Numbered from the stretch's first letter, positions 51,823 through 61,003 are shown. The stretch is 64,000 nucleotides of DNA from Sulfurospirillum diekertiae (GCF_011769985.2 NZ_CP039734.2:1612001-1676000); one strand, 5' to 3'. The notes: generated from the letters alone by a model not told the origin. A program made the numbers and translations.

Positions 51823-52546
51823 TGTTTTTTCCTTTTTTTGCGATTAAGATAAAATAACCTGGCTTACATTGTTTAATATTTTGTTCAAAATGGCAACACG
51901 TTTGAGCAACTTCGCCTTCAATGGTTTTACTCCAAAAAGAGCCCATAGATCCGTGAGAGAAGATGATCTTGACCATAAGCTCTTTAAGCAGTTGTGAACA
52001 ATCTTCTAAAAGCATAATTTCAAATCCTATTGTTTCCAACGCCTCTTTTAATGAAGGCAGATCGTGCATTCCACGCATACACGAAGTAATAGAAAAATTG
52101 TCCATTTCCCTTAGCGTTTCAGAATTTTTGGCATAAACATCGTTGATGACAAACCAACCCTCATTGCTTAAAATTCTATACACCTCGCGTAAGGTTACAT
52201 GTAAATCATGCATCAGGGACAAAGTACATTCTGCCAAAACACACTCAAAACTCTCCTGCTCAAAAGGGAGAGCATCACCCGATCCTAATACAAAGGTTGC
52301 AAAAGGATTTTTTGCTTTTGCGATGGTAAGTAACTTTTCAGAAGGATCAATGCCAATGACTTTAATCCCATGATTTTGGTAAAGATACGAAGCCGTTGCT
52401 CCCATACCACAGCCTAAATCAAGCACTCTCATCTGCTTATTCAAAGCGCAAAAGCTGACGGCTTTATCGGTCAGTTTAAACCCTCCAGGACGTAAGGTTT
52501 CTCCTGTAGCTTCTTGCATAGAGCTGCTTTCATAGACATTTATCAC
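51815..52546 (-). CDS. Class I SAM-dependent methyltransferase
   Basis: 243 residues. SAM motif I VLDLGCGMGATASYL, motif II around VIGIDPSEKLLTIAK, motif III ECVLAECTLSLMHDLH. The C-terminal part gives no substrate hint. The start is GTG at 52546, after the TAA of the preceding gene; its end overlaps the C-GCAxxG-C-C gene by eight bases. Matches, from memory, the DVU_1556 family that co-occurs with the aldehyde oxidoreductase and the radical SAM enzyme, so it may act on the same unknown molecule. A palindrome copy (52194) reads LHVT. Confidence 0.83.
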   Translation of the reverse strand: MINVYESSSMQEATGETLRPGGFKLTDKAVSFCALNKQMRVLDLGCGMGATASYLYQNHGIKVIGIDPSEKLLTIAKAKNPFATFVLGSGDALPFEQESFECVLAECTLSLMHDLHVTLREVYRILSNEGWFVINDVYAKNSETLREMDNFSITSCMRGMHDLPSLKEALETIGFEIMLLEDCSQLLKELMVKIIFSHGSMGSFWSKTIEGEVAQTCCHFEQNIKQCKPGYFILIAKKGKNNG

Positions 52547-52547
52547 G

Positions 52548-52754
52548 TTACTTGTCCTCTAAGCTTTTTTCAACTTCAAGTATCTTACCTAATGCCAAAT
52601 CTTCGCTAATAAAAACCATATTGCAGGTAGGACACTTTAAAAGTTCCACTTCAAAATTTCCCTCAAGATAGCGCACTTTGACCTTTTGTGAAATCAATGC
52701 TTTCTGGCATTTATCGCACATCCATGGTATTTGTGTATCGATTTTATTTTCCAT
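52548..52754 (-). CDS. Small two-CxxC redox or zinc protein
   Basis: 68 residues from the ATG at 52754, with GGAG about eight bases before it, inside the end of the previous gene. Two cysteine pairs, WMCDKCQKAL and LKCPTCNMVF, make a zinc-ribbon or rubredoxin-like knot. Recalled as the DVU_1557 redox protein family. It could pass electrons or carry zinc between the aldehyde oxidoreductase and the flavoprotein next to it. A longer frame to 52826 exists but only overlaps the upstream gene. Confidence 0.72.
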   Translation of the reverse strand: MENKIDTQIPWMCDKCQKALISQKVKVRYLEGNFEVELLKCPTCNMVFISEDLALGKILEVEKSLEDK

Positions 52755-52755
52755 C

Positions 52756-55119
52756 TTAGGACTCCACCACTTCCATTCTATGACTGTAAACATCTTTAAT
52801 CGTGATGTCACTGCCATTTTCTTCATACTTCACCCAATACGTCACATTTTGAACACGGAAACGTGCGAGAAAATCTGATGTTTCAGGGTTAAAAAACCGC
52901 TCTTTATGCGTAAGAGAATTATCGATCACTTTTTCAATATCACTTAGCAAGATAAATCGCTTTTCCATCATTGCGGTGATTTCATCTGAAATATGAAGCG
53001 TAAAATCATACGTTGTGTTCATGGCACTCTCCTCTTCATTCCATATCTCTTTAAGCAGTTGATGTTTGAGTCGTTTTCGATTGTTTTGTCGCGCTGAGAG
53101 TGTTGGCATTTTTTGAGGAGTATCTTCGTCTTTTTCAATGCCATAAATAAGATCTAAAATGTGATATGCTCTTTTATTTCCCTTGACAATGGCGTCTTTA
53201 CACATCGCGCAATACACCAAAATATCTTGTTCACTCTCGCTCACACGATCCGTCACAAAATCATCGGCTTGCTCAGGATTCGCATTTGATACCAATCCAC
53301 CATAACCACAACATTTGGCTTTCTCTTTAGAATATTCAAGCTCTTCAATGGTATAGCCTAACGTTTTCACGATGCTTCGTATACTATCATGGACTGCTGT
53401 ATTATGTCTACTAGCACACGCATCATGAATGCTCAAAACACGCCTACCTTTTTTAATATCCGTCGTAGGCAAACCATATTTATCTAACACTTCCCATAAA
53501 GAGATCGTCTTAATCATCGGTAAGTATTTTTCAAAGGTAGAAGCACAACTCGAACAGGCTAAGATAAACGTAGGCTCACCCATTTCTGTCCAAACCTTGT
53601 GTATTTTTTCCACACTTTCGGGCATAAGATCAAGCCTTCCTGCCCAATCAGCGGGTGCTCCACAACATCCCAAATAGAGACCAACATCGTTATCCGCATC
53701 TTTGGCTTTGATAATACCGACGACATGTTTATAAATCTCACCGATATAATCTGTATGCGTTGCGCTCAGTTGACATCCTGGATAAAAGAGATAACCCGTT
53801 TTTCCAGAGCCTTTGTACAAGCCTCTCGCATAGCCGGAAAAGGCAATGACAGGATAGTAAAAGAGATCTTTGGATTGTTCTTTACTGGGCTGTTTTCGAA
53901 CCATTGAGAATGAATCACTTTGACTAAATTGCATATCTTTAAGAGCAAAATCATGCGCCGAAAGTGGCATTTTCCCCCGTTCGACCATGCTCAGTCTCGT
54001 GGCATGGATAATATCTGCCATACCAATCCCTATAGGACATACCTCTTTGCATAAACCACACTCTGTACAGGAATTAATCATCGTATTGGCAGTTCTGTTT
54101 CCTAAAACAATCCGTTCGTTATGGTTGATACTTCGAATGTATCTATCGGGGGTAATGTTAAAACGTTGCATATGAGCACACGCCTTAATACAGGCATCAC
54201 ATTGGCATTTTAGACATCTGCTTGCTTCTTTTTTAGCTTCATCTTCAGAATAAAGAGAGGATATTTTAACCACCGTAGCGCTAGGTTTTACGGTATCAAT
54301 CTTATACTTTAATTTTGTTTCAAAAATTCCTTCACGCTCACGAGAGGCGGTCATAGAGGTTTTTGAAATATATCGATCTATTGAGATAGCTGCACGTTTA
54401 CCAGAACTTACAAAACCAATAACAGAACGGATATGAGTTTGAATTTCCCCGCCTATAAACAAGGACTGTTCGCCTACTTGAAACGTATCAGGATGGATCG
54501 CGTATGCTTTGTTCCAACACCCTGTTCCCAAGTAAACTGCATCGTACTTTTCAATATAACTTTGGAGATTTTCTTCTAATACTTCTGTATCATAGTAAAC
54601 AGTGATACCTTTTTGTTTTATCACTAAAAGTTCTTCTTCTATGATGGCGGTTTCTAAACCTTTACCTTCATAATCCCAAAGGCATCCACCTAATCGGTTG
54701 GATTTTTCATAAATGCTGACTTTGTACCCTTTTTTATCCAGCTCAATCGCGGCAATACACCCACTCAACCCTCCACCAATGATGGCAACATTTCCTTTTG
54801 TCTTGGGTAAGAGAAACGTTTTTTTAGGCTTTATATACCCTAAATCAATGACAGTTTTTTCAAGTTCACTGATGCGTATGCTTCCTCCAACGTCTTTTCT
54901 GACACACGTTGTTTCACAAGGATGGTCACATATTTTTCCAATCAATCGACTAAAAGGGATTTTAGCATCCATGATTGTGTAAGCTCCAGCAAAATTACCT
55001 TTTTCAATTTCAGACACAAATGCAATCACATCCATATGAACCGGACACGATGCAACGCATACGGGGGGTTCTGAATGAATACATTGATTGCTAATTTCCA
55101 ATAATTTATCTAAATCCAT
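52756..55119 (-). CDS. FAD-dependent oxidoreductase fused to Fe-S and CCG domains
   Basis: 787 residues. N-terminal cysteine cluster as in GltD-type proteins (CVASCPVHMDV, CDHPCETTCVR), FAD fold with AIIGGGLSGCIAAIELDKKGYKVSIYEK, a 4Fe-4S pair (CLKCQCDACIKACAH; CTECGLCKEVCPIG), then a heterodisulfide-reductase-like CCG region (FYPGCQLSATH, GLYLGCCGAPADWAG, FILACSSC; CCGYGG, VYCAMCKD) and a C-terminal 70-residue extra domain. This set suits an electron acceptor that links the aldehyde oxidoreductase to NAD(P)H, quinone or thiols. Start ATG at 55119 (GAGGATATAAG upstream). Recalled as the DVU_1558 type. Confidence 0.85.
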   Translation of the reverse strand: MDLDKLLEISNQCIHSEPPVCVASCPVHMDVIAFVSEIEKGNFAGAYTIMDAKIPFSRLIGKICDHPCETTCVRKDVGGSIRISELEKTVIDLGYIKPKKTFLLPKTKGNVAIIGGGLSGCIAAIELDKKGYKVSIYEKSNRLGGCLWDYEGKGLETAIIEEELLVIKQKGITVYYDTEVLEENLQSYIEKYDAVYLGTGCWNKAYAIHPDTFQVGEQSLFIGGEIQTHIRSVIGFVSSGKRAAISIDRYISKTSMTASREREGIFETKLKYKIDTVKPSATVVKISSLYSEDEAKKEASRCLKCQCDACIKACAHMQRFNITPDRYIRSINHNERIVLGNRTANTMINSCTECGLCKEVCPIGIGMADIIHATRLSMVERGKMPLSAHDFALKDMQFSQSDSFSMVRKQPSKEQSKDLFYYPVIAFSGYARGLYKGSGKTGYLFYPGCQLSATHTDYIGEIYKHVVGIIKAKDADNDVGLYLGCCGAPADWAGRLDLMPESVEKIHKVWTEMGEPTFILACSSCASTFEKYLPMIKTISLWEVLDKYGLPTTDIKKGRRVLSIHDACASRHNTAVHDSIRSIVKTLGYTIEELEYSKEKAKCCGYGGLVSNANPEQADDFVTDRVSESEQDILVYCAMCKDAIVKGNKRAYHILDLIYGIEKDEDTPQKMPTLSARQNNRKRLKHQLLKEIWNEEESAMNTTYDFTLHISDEITAMMEKRFILLSDIEKVIDNSLTHKERFFNPETSDFLARFRVQNVTYWVKYEENGSDITIKDVYSHRMEVVES

Positions 55120-55213
55120 TCTTATATCCTCATAGTATCGCGTTAAAGGCAAATGAATGTGTGAGATACAAAGAGTATCTCACACATCTTCTAATAAGCT
55201 TTTTCTAAAAAAA

Positions 55214-57937
55214 CTAATTAGCTAAAGCTTCCAACACTTTTTCTGGACGAGCTGGTAAGTGCGTAATTCTTGCACCACACGCATTGTAAATAGCATTAAT
55301 AATTGCCGCATGTGGAGCTGCAAGAGGCATTTCACCTGCACCTGCAGAACCTAGTAAGCCGTTTGGTCTTTGATATTCGGTATAGATGAGATCAAGATTA
55401 TCTGGGACATCTTTGATTTTTGGAATACCACATCCTGTTAAGGTTGTATGTTTTTTAAGATCATCGAAGTCTTCGGTAAGAGCTAAACCAATACCTTGAA
55501 CCAAACCACCATACATTTGTCCATCGACAACCAATTTATTGATGATCGTACCAACATCAGATGCCAATGTCATTTTCTCAACATTGGTTTTACCCGTTTT
55601 GGTATCGACCTCAACTTCTGCGATACAAACACCATACATATATGCGGCAAATGGATTTCCTTGACCATCTGTTGGAGGTGTATCTGTACATGGTGCTGTC
55701 CATTTACCCATATATTTAACCTCACGACCTTCCGCGATCATCTCTTCATAGGTTCTGTATGTACCATCTGCTTTTTTCAAGGCTTCAAGTAAGTTTCTAC
55801 ATGCAACAACCGTAGCATTACCCGTCATAACATTCGAACGACTTCCGCCAGCTGGTCCACTGTTTGGTGTTTTAGTCATATCGTTCAAGACTAAATCAAT
55901 TTGGGTTGGTTTAAGATTCAAAGGTTTTAATGTTTCATGCGCAAAAGTTAAGGTAGCAACATCGGCACCTTGACCATGATCTTCCCATGAATTACCTACA
56001 GTAACACCTTTTGCAGTAATCTCAGCCCATGCTTCAGAAGAGTCTGGACCATCTAAGCCACAACCATAGATGTTAGTAGAAACACCTACGCCGTATTTTT
56101 TACCAGGTGCTGCATTTGCATTCTTGGCAGCCGCTGTCTTTTTCGCTAATTCGTAAATAGGACGACTTTTATCAAACAGTTCTTCTAAACAATAGACATC
56201 AGGCTCACAACTGGTTGGCGTAGTATCCCCTGGTCTATAAATATTTTTATAGCGGAGTTCAAACGGATCCATACCAATTTTTTCAGCCAATTCATCAATG
56301 AGCACTTCGGATGGGAACATAATCTCAGGAGAGCCATACCCACGGAATGCTGAACCCCAACCATGGTTGGTACAAACAGTGCGTCCATTACCACGAATAT
56401 TAGGGATCATATATCCTGCACAACCAAATTGGAAACCACGTTGTGTTAACAAGTCACCAAATTCTGAGTAAGGACCATGATCAACGCTCCAATCAGATTC
56501 CAACGCTAAGAGTTTGCCTTCTTTGTTGGCAGCCAATTTCATGGTTGTCCAGAATGGAGAACGCTTACCAGTGTAGGTAATTTGTTGTTTCATATTGAAC
56601 TCAAGGTAAACAGGTCTTCCTGTTGCCATTGTTGCGACGCCTAATAATCCTTCCATCGTTGGACTAAATTTATAACCAAAAGTAGCCCCTGTATTGTTTT
56701 GGACGATATAGACATCTTCTGCTTTCATACCCACACCCTCAGCAATCATGAGTGCATGGAAGTGAAGTGCGATACTTTTTGAATGAATAATAAGTTTACC
56801 ATCATCATCCACATATGCAAAACCAACATCTGGCTCAAGCGGTAAGTGAGGTTGGCGTTGTGTATAGAAACTGTCTTCAACAACATAAGCAGCTTCTTTC
56901 ATAATAGGCGCAGTTTCAGCCCCTTTACTAATATGGTTCGTAAAGTAAACATTTGGAGTGCCTGGATGAATCTCAATAGCATCACTTGCCATAGCATCAG
57001 GAGCATTCATATACGCTGGCAATACTTCAAGTTCTACTTTAACTTTATCAACGCCTTCGTGAGCCGCTTTTTCATTTTCAGCGAGGACAATAGCGATTGC
57101 ATCACCGTATTGGAATATTTTTGTATCATTTAAAATTGGTCTATCTAAGCCATCACCTTTATTCGTAGGGAAAGCCAAACCATTAATTCTGTTCGTTCCT
57201 TTAACATCTTTATACGTTAAAACAGCAACAACACCAGGGACTTTTTTAGCTTCTTCGGTATCAATTGAGATAATATTTGCATGAGAAACTTCAGCTTGCA
57301 CAATTTTTGCATGAAGTGTATTCACTGGAAGTTTTAAGCCTAGATCTGCTCCAAAGTCCCATGTTCCAGTAACTTTTGCCATAGCTGAAGGACGAATATA
57401 CGTTGAGCCAACCAATGACGCACCTTCTGGTATTTTTTTCCAGAAATCTTTGATTGCCAATTCGCCTCTTATGATTTTTGCTGCATCCATAACCGCATCA
57501 ACGAGAGGTTTGTATCCTGTACAACGGCAGAGGTTTTTGTTTTTTTGGAACCAGTCTCTGACTTCTTCACGTGTTGGGTTGTTATTTTGCTCTAGGAGAA
57601 CTTTAGCAGAGACGATGAAACCTGGTGTACAATAACCACATTGTGCCGCACCATAGACCATCCAAGCAATTTGAAGAGGGTGAAGCTTGTCTTTCGTACC
57701 GACACCTTCAATGGTAATAATTTCATCATTATCTTCAATCTTTTTCATCTTCGTAATACATGATCTAACAAGCTTTCCATTAAGAATAACGGTACATGTA
57801 CCACATTCACCACTGTTACAGCCTACTTTTGTACCCGTAAGACCTAGTTGTTTTCTAAGCACATCGGATAATTTATCTTCTACATCCGCGACCAAGGTCG
57901 TTTTAACGCCGTTGATAATTAACATTTTCTTTAACAT
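55214..57937 (-). CDS. mop: Molybdenum aldehyde oxidoreductase (Desulfovibrio Mop type)
   Basis: Xanthine-oxidase-family enzyme that oxidises aldehydes to acids with a Mo-cytosine-dinucleotide cofactor and two 2Fe-2S clusters. Length 907 equals the Desulfovibrio gigas enzyme, and key residues fall at the same numbers: plant-type cluster C40, C45, C48, C60 (GCNSGECGTC), second cluster C100, C103, C137, C139 (CGYCTPG, CRCTGY), and catalytic E869 in GAGEMPLAAPHA. Other marks: RQPHLPLEPD, GATFGYKFSP, AFRGYGSPE. No signal peptide, so cytoplasmic. ATG at 57937 with GGGG six bases upstream. It heads a ten-gene operon with its maturation enzymes; two operator-like sites lie upstream. Confidence 0.95.
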   Translation of the reverse strand: MLKKMLIINGVKTTLVADVEDKLSDVLRKQLGLTGTKVGCNSGECGTCTVILNGKLVRSCITKMKKIEDNDEIITIEGVGTKDKLHPLQIAWMVYGAAQCGYCTPGFIVSAKVLLEQNNNPTREEVRDWFQKNKNLCRCTGYKPLVDAVMDAAKIIRGELAIKDFWKKIPEGASLVGSTYIRPSAMAKVTGTWDFGADLGLKLPVNTLHAKIVQAEVSHANIISIDTEEAKKVPGVVAVLTYKDVKGTNRINGLAFPTNKGDGLDRPILNDTKIFQYGDAIAIVLAENEKAAHEGVDKVKVELEVLPAYMNAPDAMASDAIEIHPGTPNVYFTNHISKGAETAPIMKEAAYVVEDSFYTQRQPHLPLEPDVGFAYVDDDGKLIIHSKSIALHFHALMIAEGVGMKAEDVYIVQNNTGATFGYKFSPTMEGLLGVATMATGRPVYLEFNMKQQITYTGKRSPFWTTMKLAANKEGKLLALESDWSVDHGPYSEFGDLLTQRGFQFGCAGYMIPNIRGNGRTVCTNHGWGSAFRGYGSPEIMFPSEVLIDELAEKIGMDPFELRYKNIYRPGDTTPTSCEPDVYCLEELFDKSRPIYELAKKTAAAKNANAAPGKKYGVGVSTNIYGCGLDGPDSSEAWAEITAKGVTVGNSWEDHGQGADVATLTFAHETLKPLNLKPTQIDLVLNDMTKTPNSGPAGGSRSNVMTGNATVVACRNLLEALKKADGTYRTYEEMIAEGREVKYMGKWTAPCTDTPPTDGQGNPFAAYMYGVCIAEVEVDTKTGKTNVEKMTLASDVGTIINKLVVDGQMYGGLVQGIGLALTEDFDDLKKHTTLTGCGIPKIKDVPDNLDLIYTEYQRPNGLLGSAGAGEMPLAAPHAAIINAIYNACGARITHLPARPEKVLEALAN

Positions 57938-57982
57938 GTTTTACCCCTTATAAATTAGTGTTACTTTATTTCTAAATGCAAC

Positions 57983-58003
57983 AATATGCGAAAAAAGCAT
58001 ATT
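57983..58003 (-). promoter_or_regulatory. Operator-like site 1 upstream of mop
   Basis: AATATG-N9-CATATT; arms extend by one pair to CAATATGC/GCATATTG with a purine spacer. Centre 56 bases before the mop start codon. Confidence 0.55.
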
Positions 58004-58045
58004 GATATCTATAAGCTTTTTGAAAATCTCATTTTAAAGGCCTAT

Positions 58046-58066
58046 AATATGTATATTTTGCATATT
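58046..58066 (-). promoter_or_regulatory. Operator-like site 2 upstream of mop
   Basis: AATATG-N9-CATATT again, same spacer length, arms extended to TAATATG/CATATTA. It lies exactly 63 bases from site 1, six turns of B-DNA, so two dimers could bind on one face. Confidence 0.55.
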
Positions 58067-58303
58067 ATCCACGATGAACCATCAAAAAACTCACCAATTT
58101 AAATTCACTATGAAGCACGTACATACACTGTATTAGTCATGTTTTATAGAATATTTTTTTGGCCTCCCATAACCTACGTATTTTTTGTTGTCTTTACTTA
58201 CACTGAAGATTATATACTAGTAATCTAGCATGAATATAGCAACAGGTTTGATTGCAAATATGCCTAATTACAAAGAGAAATTTATGAGTAAATAAGTAAT
58301 ATT

Positions 58304-58315
58304 CTTACATGTAAA
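58304..58315. repeat. Iterated palindrome, near-exact intergenic copy
   Basis: CTTACATGTAAA, 96 bases upstream of the FIST kinase start; first copy after the 6.1-kb gap across the mop genes. Confidence 0.65.
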
Positions 58316-58410
58316 GCCTTGTTTTTGCAACTTCATATCTTAAAGCAACTTTTTAAAAGCTACTATTGGGTATCTTTATTTAAGGTCAAAATGGGGAAGG
58401 AAGACGTTTT

Positions 58411-60309
58411 ATGAAAACCTATAATTTTTGTTATGAAATAGGCTCTCTGCCAAGTATTATAGATTTTTCACTCTTTGTCAATGAAAAGAATGTTTTAGTG
58501 CAACTATTTTGTGGTCACGGTAAAGAAGTATTAAAGTATACCAGTGATGTTATCCTCAGCCATCTTCCAAACGCCATTTGTATAGGAACGACCACGGATG
58601 GAGAAATATACGGCGAGTCTATCACAACATTCCGAACCATTATCTCTATTAGTATTTTTGAGCATACCTTTATCAAGACAGCCTATGCACAAGATGATGA
58701 TTCATTTCAATGCGGTATGAAATTAGCATCGGATTTGATAACACCCAATACAAAATTACTGATTCTTTTTTCTGATGGTACCCATATGAATGCCGAAGAG
58801 TTTTTAAAAGGTGTAGAGACCTTCGATTCAACGGTTCCTGTTTGTGGAGGTATGGCAGGAGATAATGGGAAATTTGAACAAACCTATATTTCATCTCAAC
58901 ATACGCTCATCAGTGAAGGCGTAGTGGGAGTCTCTCTAAATTCCGATATTCTTCAAGTCGCAACAAACTATAAATTTGATTGGAAACCCATAGGACTAAC
59001 ACATACGCTTACCAAGGTTCAAAATAACAGAGTTTACATGATCGATGATATGAAAGCGACTGATTTTTATGACAAATACCTCGGTGGTAATTTTTCACAA
59101 ACAGAATTTCCCCTTATTCTTGAAAAAAATAGCGTTACGATGGTAAGAGCTGTCATAGCGAAGCATGAAGATGGAAGCCTGAGTTACAGTGGAAATCTCA
59201 ATGAAGGAGATCAAGTCAGGATTGGTTTTGGCGATGCTGAATCTTTAATGAAAGACCCTATAGAATCCTTAGAAAATTTACAATCGATCAACACAGAAAC
59301 CTTTTTTATCTTCTCCTGTATGGCACGACGAAGATTTATGCCATTTCTCATCAAATTAGGGATTGGGTCGTTTGCACGAACGGCAACAACTTCAGGATTT
59401 TACACCTACTCAGAATTTTATCATCATGATGGTCACAATAAACTTCTTAACCAAACACTGACCGTTGTTGCTTTAAGTGAATCAGAAAAAAGCCCTCTTT
59501 CTGCCCCACATACAAACACAGATATGAATAAGAAAGATACTTCTTATTTTAGAACGTTTAAAACGATTGAATCATTGACCCATTTAATTGAACAAAGTGC
59601 GCGTGATTACGAAGAGCAGTCCAAACGCTTAGAGGAGCAGATGAATTATTCTGAAAATCTTTTGGCGTCTCATAGACAATTTCTGCGTTATACCGTCCAC
59701 GAGATGAACTCTCCACTTAGTGTGATCATGGGCAATATTGAACTGCATGAGATGGAATTTGGGAAAAGTGTTTATTTGGAAAATATCGAAGTTGCCGCTA
59801 AAAGTATTTTTTCAATGTATGATGATTTGAGTTATTTGGTTAAAAAAGACCATATTCACTATATGAAACAAAGGATTGATTTAGTCGATTATGTCCGCAG
59901 TCGCATTGATTTTTTTGCGCAAGTTGCCGACAAAGCAAAATCAATGTTTCTCTTTGAATCCAATTTAAGTGAGATATATATCTTTTTTAATGAGACAAAA
60001 TTACAGCGTATCATCGATAACAACCTCACCAATGCTATTAAGTATACCTTTGAAAATGAACAGATTATTGTTTCATTGCATCAAGAGCATGATAATTGTC
60101 ATTTTTTCATTGCATCGCACTCGCGCAAAATTCAAGAACCCGAGAAAATTTTTGAAGAATACTACCGGGAAGAACAATCCCAAGAAGGCTTTGGATTGGG
60201 GCTCAATCTCGTTAGAAGAATCTGTAAGGAAGAAAATGTGAAAATAACACTGCATTCAAGCGAAAATATAACATCCTTTTCATACCAATTTAAAGTGCTA
60301 AACACATGA
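58411..60309 (+). CDS. FIST-domain sensor histidine kinase
   Basis: 632 residues, no membrane segment, so a cytoplasmic sensor. FIST_N (about 20-210: IGTTTDGEIYGE, PVCGGMAGDNGKF, EGVVGVSLNSDI) and FIST_C (about 215-365: FSCMARRRFM) form a domain thought to bind small molecules such as amino acids. A coiled coil (about 390-430) leads to the DHp helix with H in YTVHEMNSPLSVIMGN and an ATPase domain (NNLTNAIKYTFENE, GFGLGLNLVRRI). The usual DxGxG box is replaced by ASHSRKI, so nucleotide binding may be altered. It is coupled to the response regulator after it and lies divergent from mop, which it may control. Confidence 0.83.
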   Translation: MKTYNFCYEIGSLPSIIDFSLFVNEKNVLVQLFCGHGKEVLKYTSDVILSHLPNAICIGTTTDGEIYGESITTFRTIISISIFEHTFIKTAYAQDDDSFQCGMKLASDLITPNTKLLILFSDGTHMNAEEFLKGVETFDSTVPVCGGMAGDNGKFEQTYISSQHTLISEGVVGVSLNSDILQVATNYKFDWKPIGLTHTLTKVQNNRVYMIDDMKATDFYDKYLGGNFSQTEFPLILEKNSVTMVRAVIAKHEDGSLSYSGNLNEGDQVRIGFGDAESLMKDPIESLENLQSINTETFFIFSCMARRRFMPFLIKLGIGSFARTATTSGFYTYSEFYHHDGHNKLLNQTLTVVALSESEKSPLSAPHTNTDMNKKDTSYFRTFKTIESLTHLIEQSARDYEEQSKRLEEQMNYSENLLASHRQFLRYTVHEMNSPLSVIMGNIELHEMEFGKSVYLENIEVAAKSIFSMYDDLSYLVKKDHIHYMKQRIDLVDYVRSRIDFFAQVADKAKSMFLFESNLSEIYIFFNETKLQRIIDNNLTNAIKYTFENEQIIVSLHQEHDNCHFFIASHSRKIQEPEKIFEEYYREEQSQEGFGLGLNLVRRICKEENVKITLHSSENITSFSYQFKVLNT

Positions 60310-60974
60310 AAATTTTACTCTTAGAAGATGATATTCTCTTAAATGAATCTATCACAAAGTACCTTACAGCCATTGGTCATGTCATCACTTCCGTAAGAGA
60401 TGGCAATATCTGTCTTCAAATTTTAGAAAATGAAAAATTTGACTTGCTTGTTTTTGATATCAACGTACCCAATGTTGATGGATTAACAATCTTAGAAACA
60501 CTGCATGCACAAAAAAAAATAATGCCTGTTATTTTTATCTCAACGCTCATTGACATCGAAGATATATCACGAGCATTTGAACTTGGGTGTTACGATTATT
60601 TGAAAAAACCCTTTCATTTAAAAGAACTCAATCTAAGAATTGACAGAATTTCCAAAACCGCTAAAAAAGATATGCATCACAAAAGGCTCTCTCCTTCTTA
60701 CAGTTTTGATTGTGACACGATGACACTTTATTTTCACGAAGAACCACAGGTTTTATCCAAACGACAACTTCAAATCATCGAATTTCTCACCCGCAATCGA
60801 GGATTTGTCTGTGGCTTTGATATGTTTAGAGAAAACGTATGGAATGATTTTGATATGGATGTCGATGATGCCACTATACGAACAGAAATCAACCGTTTAA
60901 AAAATAATTTGAAAGAAGATTTTATCGTCAATATTAGAGGCATCGGCTACATGATCAAAGTTCCTTCGGCGTAA
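60306..60974 (+). CDS. OmpR-family response regulator
   Basis: 222 residues: REC domain with acidic pair LLEDDIL, phospho-Asp in VFDINVPNVDGL, KKPFHLKEL lysine, and a C-terminal winged helix (LSKRQLQIIEFLTRN, VDDATIRTEINRLKNNL, IRGIGYMI). It overlaps the FIST kinase gene by four bases (ATGA), so they form a pair. Targets unknown; the mop promoter next door is the first one to test, though OmpR-type proteins prefer direct repeats. Confidence 0.9.
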   Translation: MKILLLEDDILLNESITKYLTAIGHVITSVRDGNICLQILENEKFDLLVFDINVPNVDGLTILETLHAQKKIMPVIFISTLIDIEDISRAFELGCYDYLKKPFHLKELNLRIDRISKTAKKDMHHKRLSPSYSFDCDTMTLYFHEEPQVLSKRQLQIIEFLTRNRGFVCGFDMFRENVWNDFDMDVDDATIRTEINRLKNNLKEDFIVNIRGIGYMIKVPSA

Positions 60975-60991
60975 AGCATACACCAAAGGGT

Positions 60992-61003
60992 TTTACATGT
61001 AAA
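60992..61003. repeat. Iterated palindrome TTTACATGTAAA, intergenic copy
   Basis: Exact copy between the convergent response regulator and deaminase genes. Confidence 0.8.

Larger units (their letters stand above)
57938..58410. other. 473-base intergenic control region between mop and the FIST kinase
   Basis: No gene. It holds the twin AATATG-N9-CATATT sites, AT-rich promoter-like DNA for both divergent units, and a near-exact palindrome copy at 58304-58315. I saw no sigma-54 element and no riboswitch. Confidence 0.6.

Noticed and set aside
52755-52826. Longer start for the two-CxxC protein
   Set aside because: The extension only overlaps the end of the flavoprotein gene in another frame and lacks a ribosome site; the ATG at 52754 has GGAG upstream.
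57791-57802. GGTACATGTACC in mop as a palindrome copy
   Set aside because: It keeps TACATGTA only and codes the conserved GTCTV of the iron-sulfur domain; not counted.
57938-58080. Sigma-54 promoter for mop
   Set aside because: No TGGC-N7-TTGC-like element could be found in the region on the minus strand.
58141-58410. A small gene between mop and the FIST kinase
   Set aside because: Short open frames exist but none has a ribosome site or a protein-like composition.
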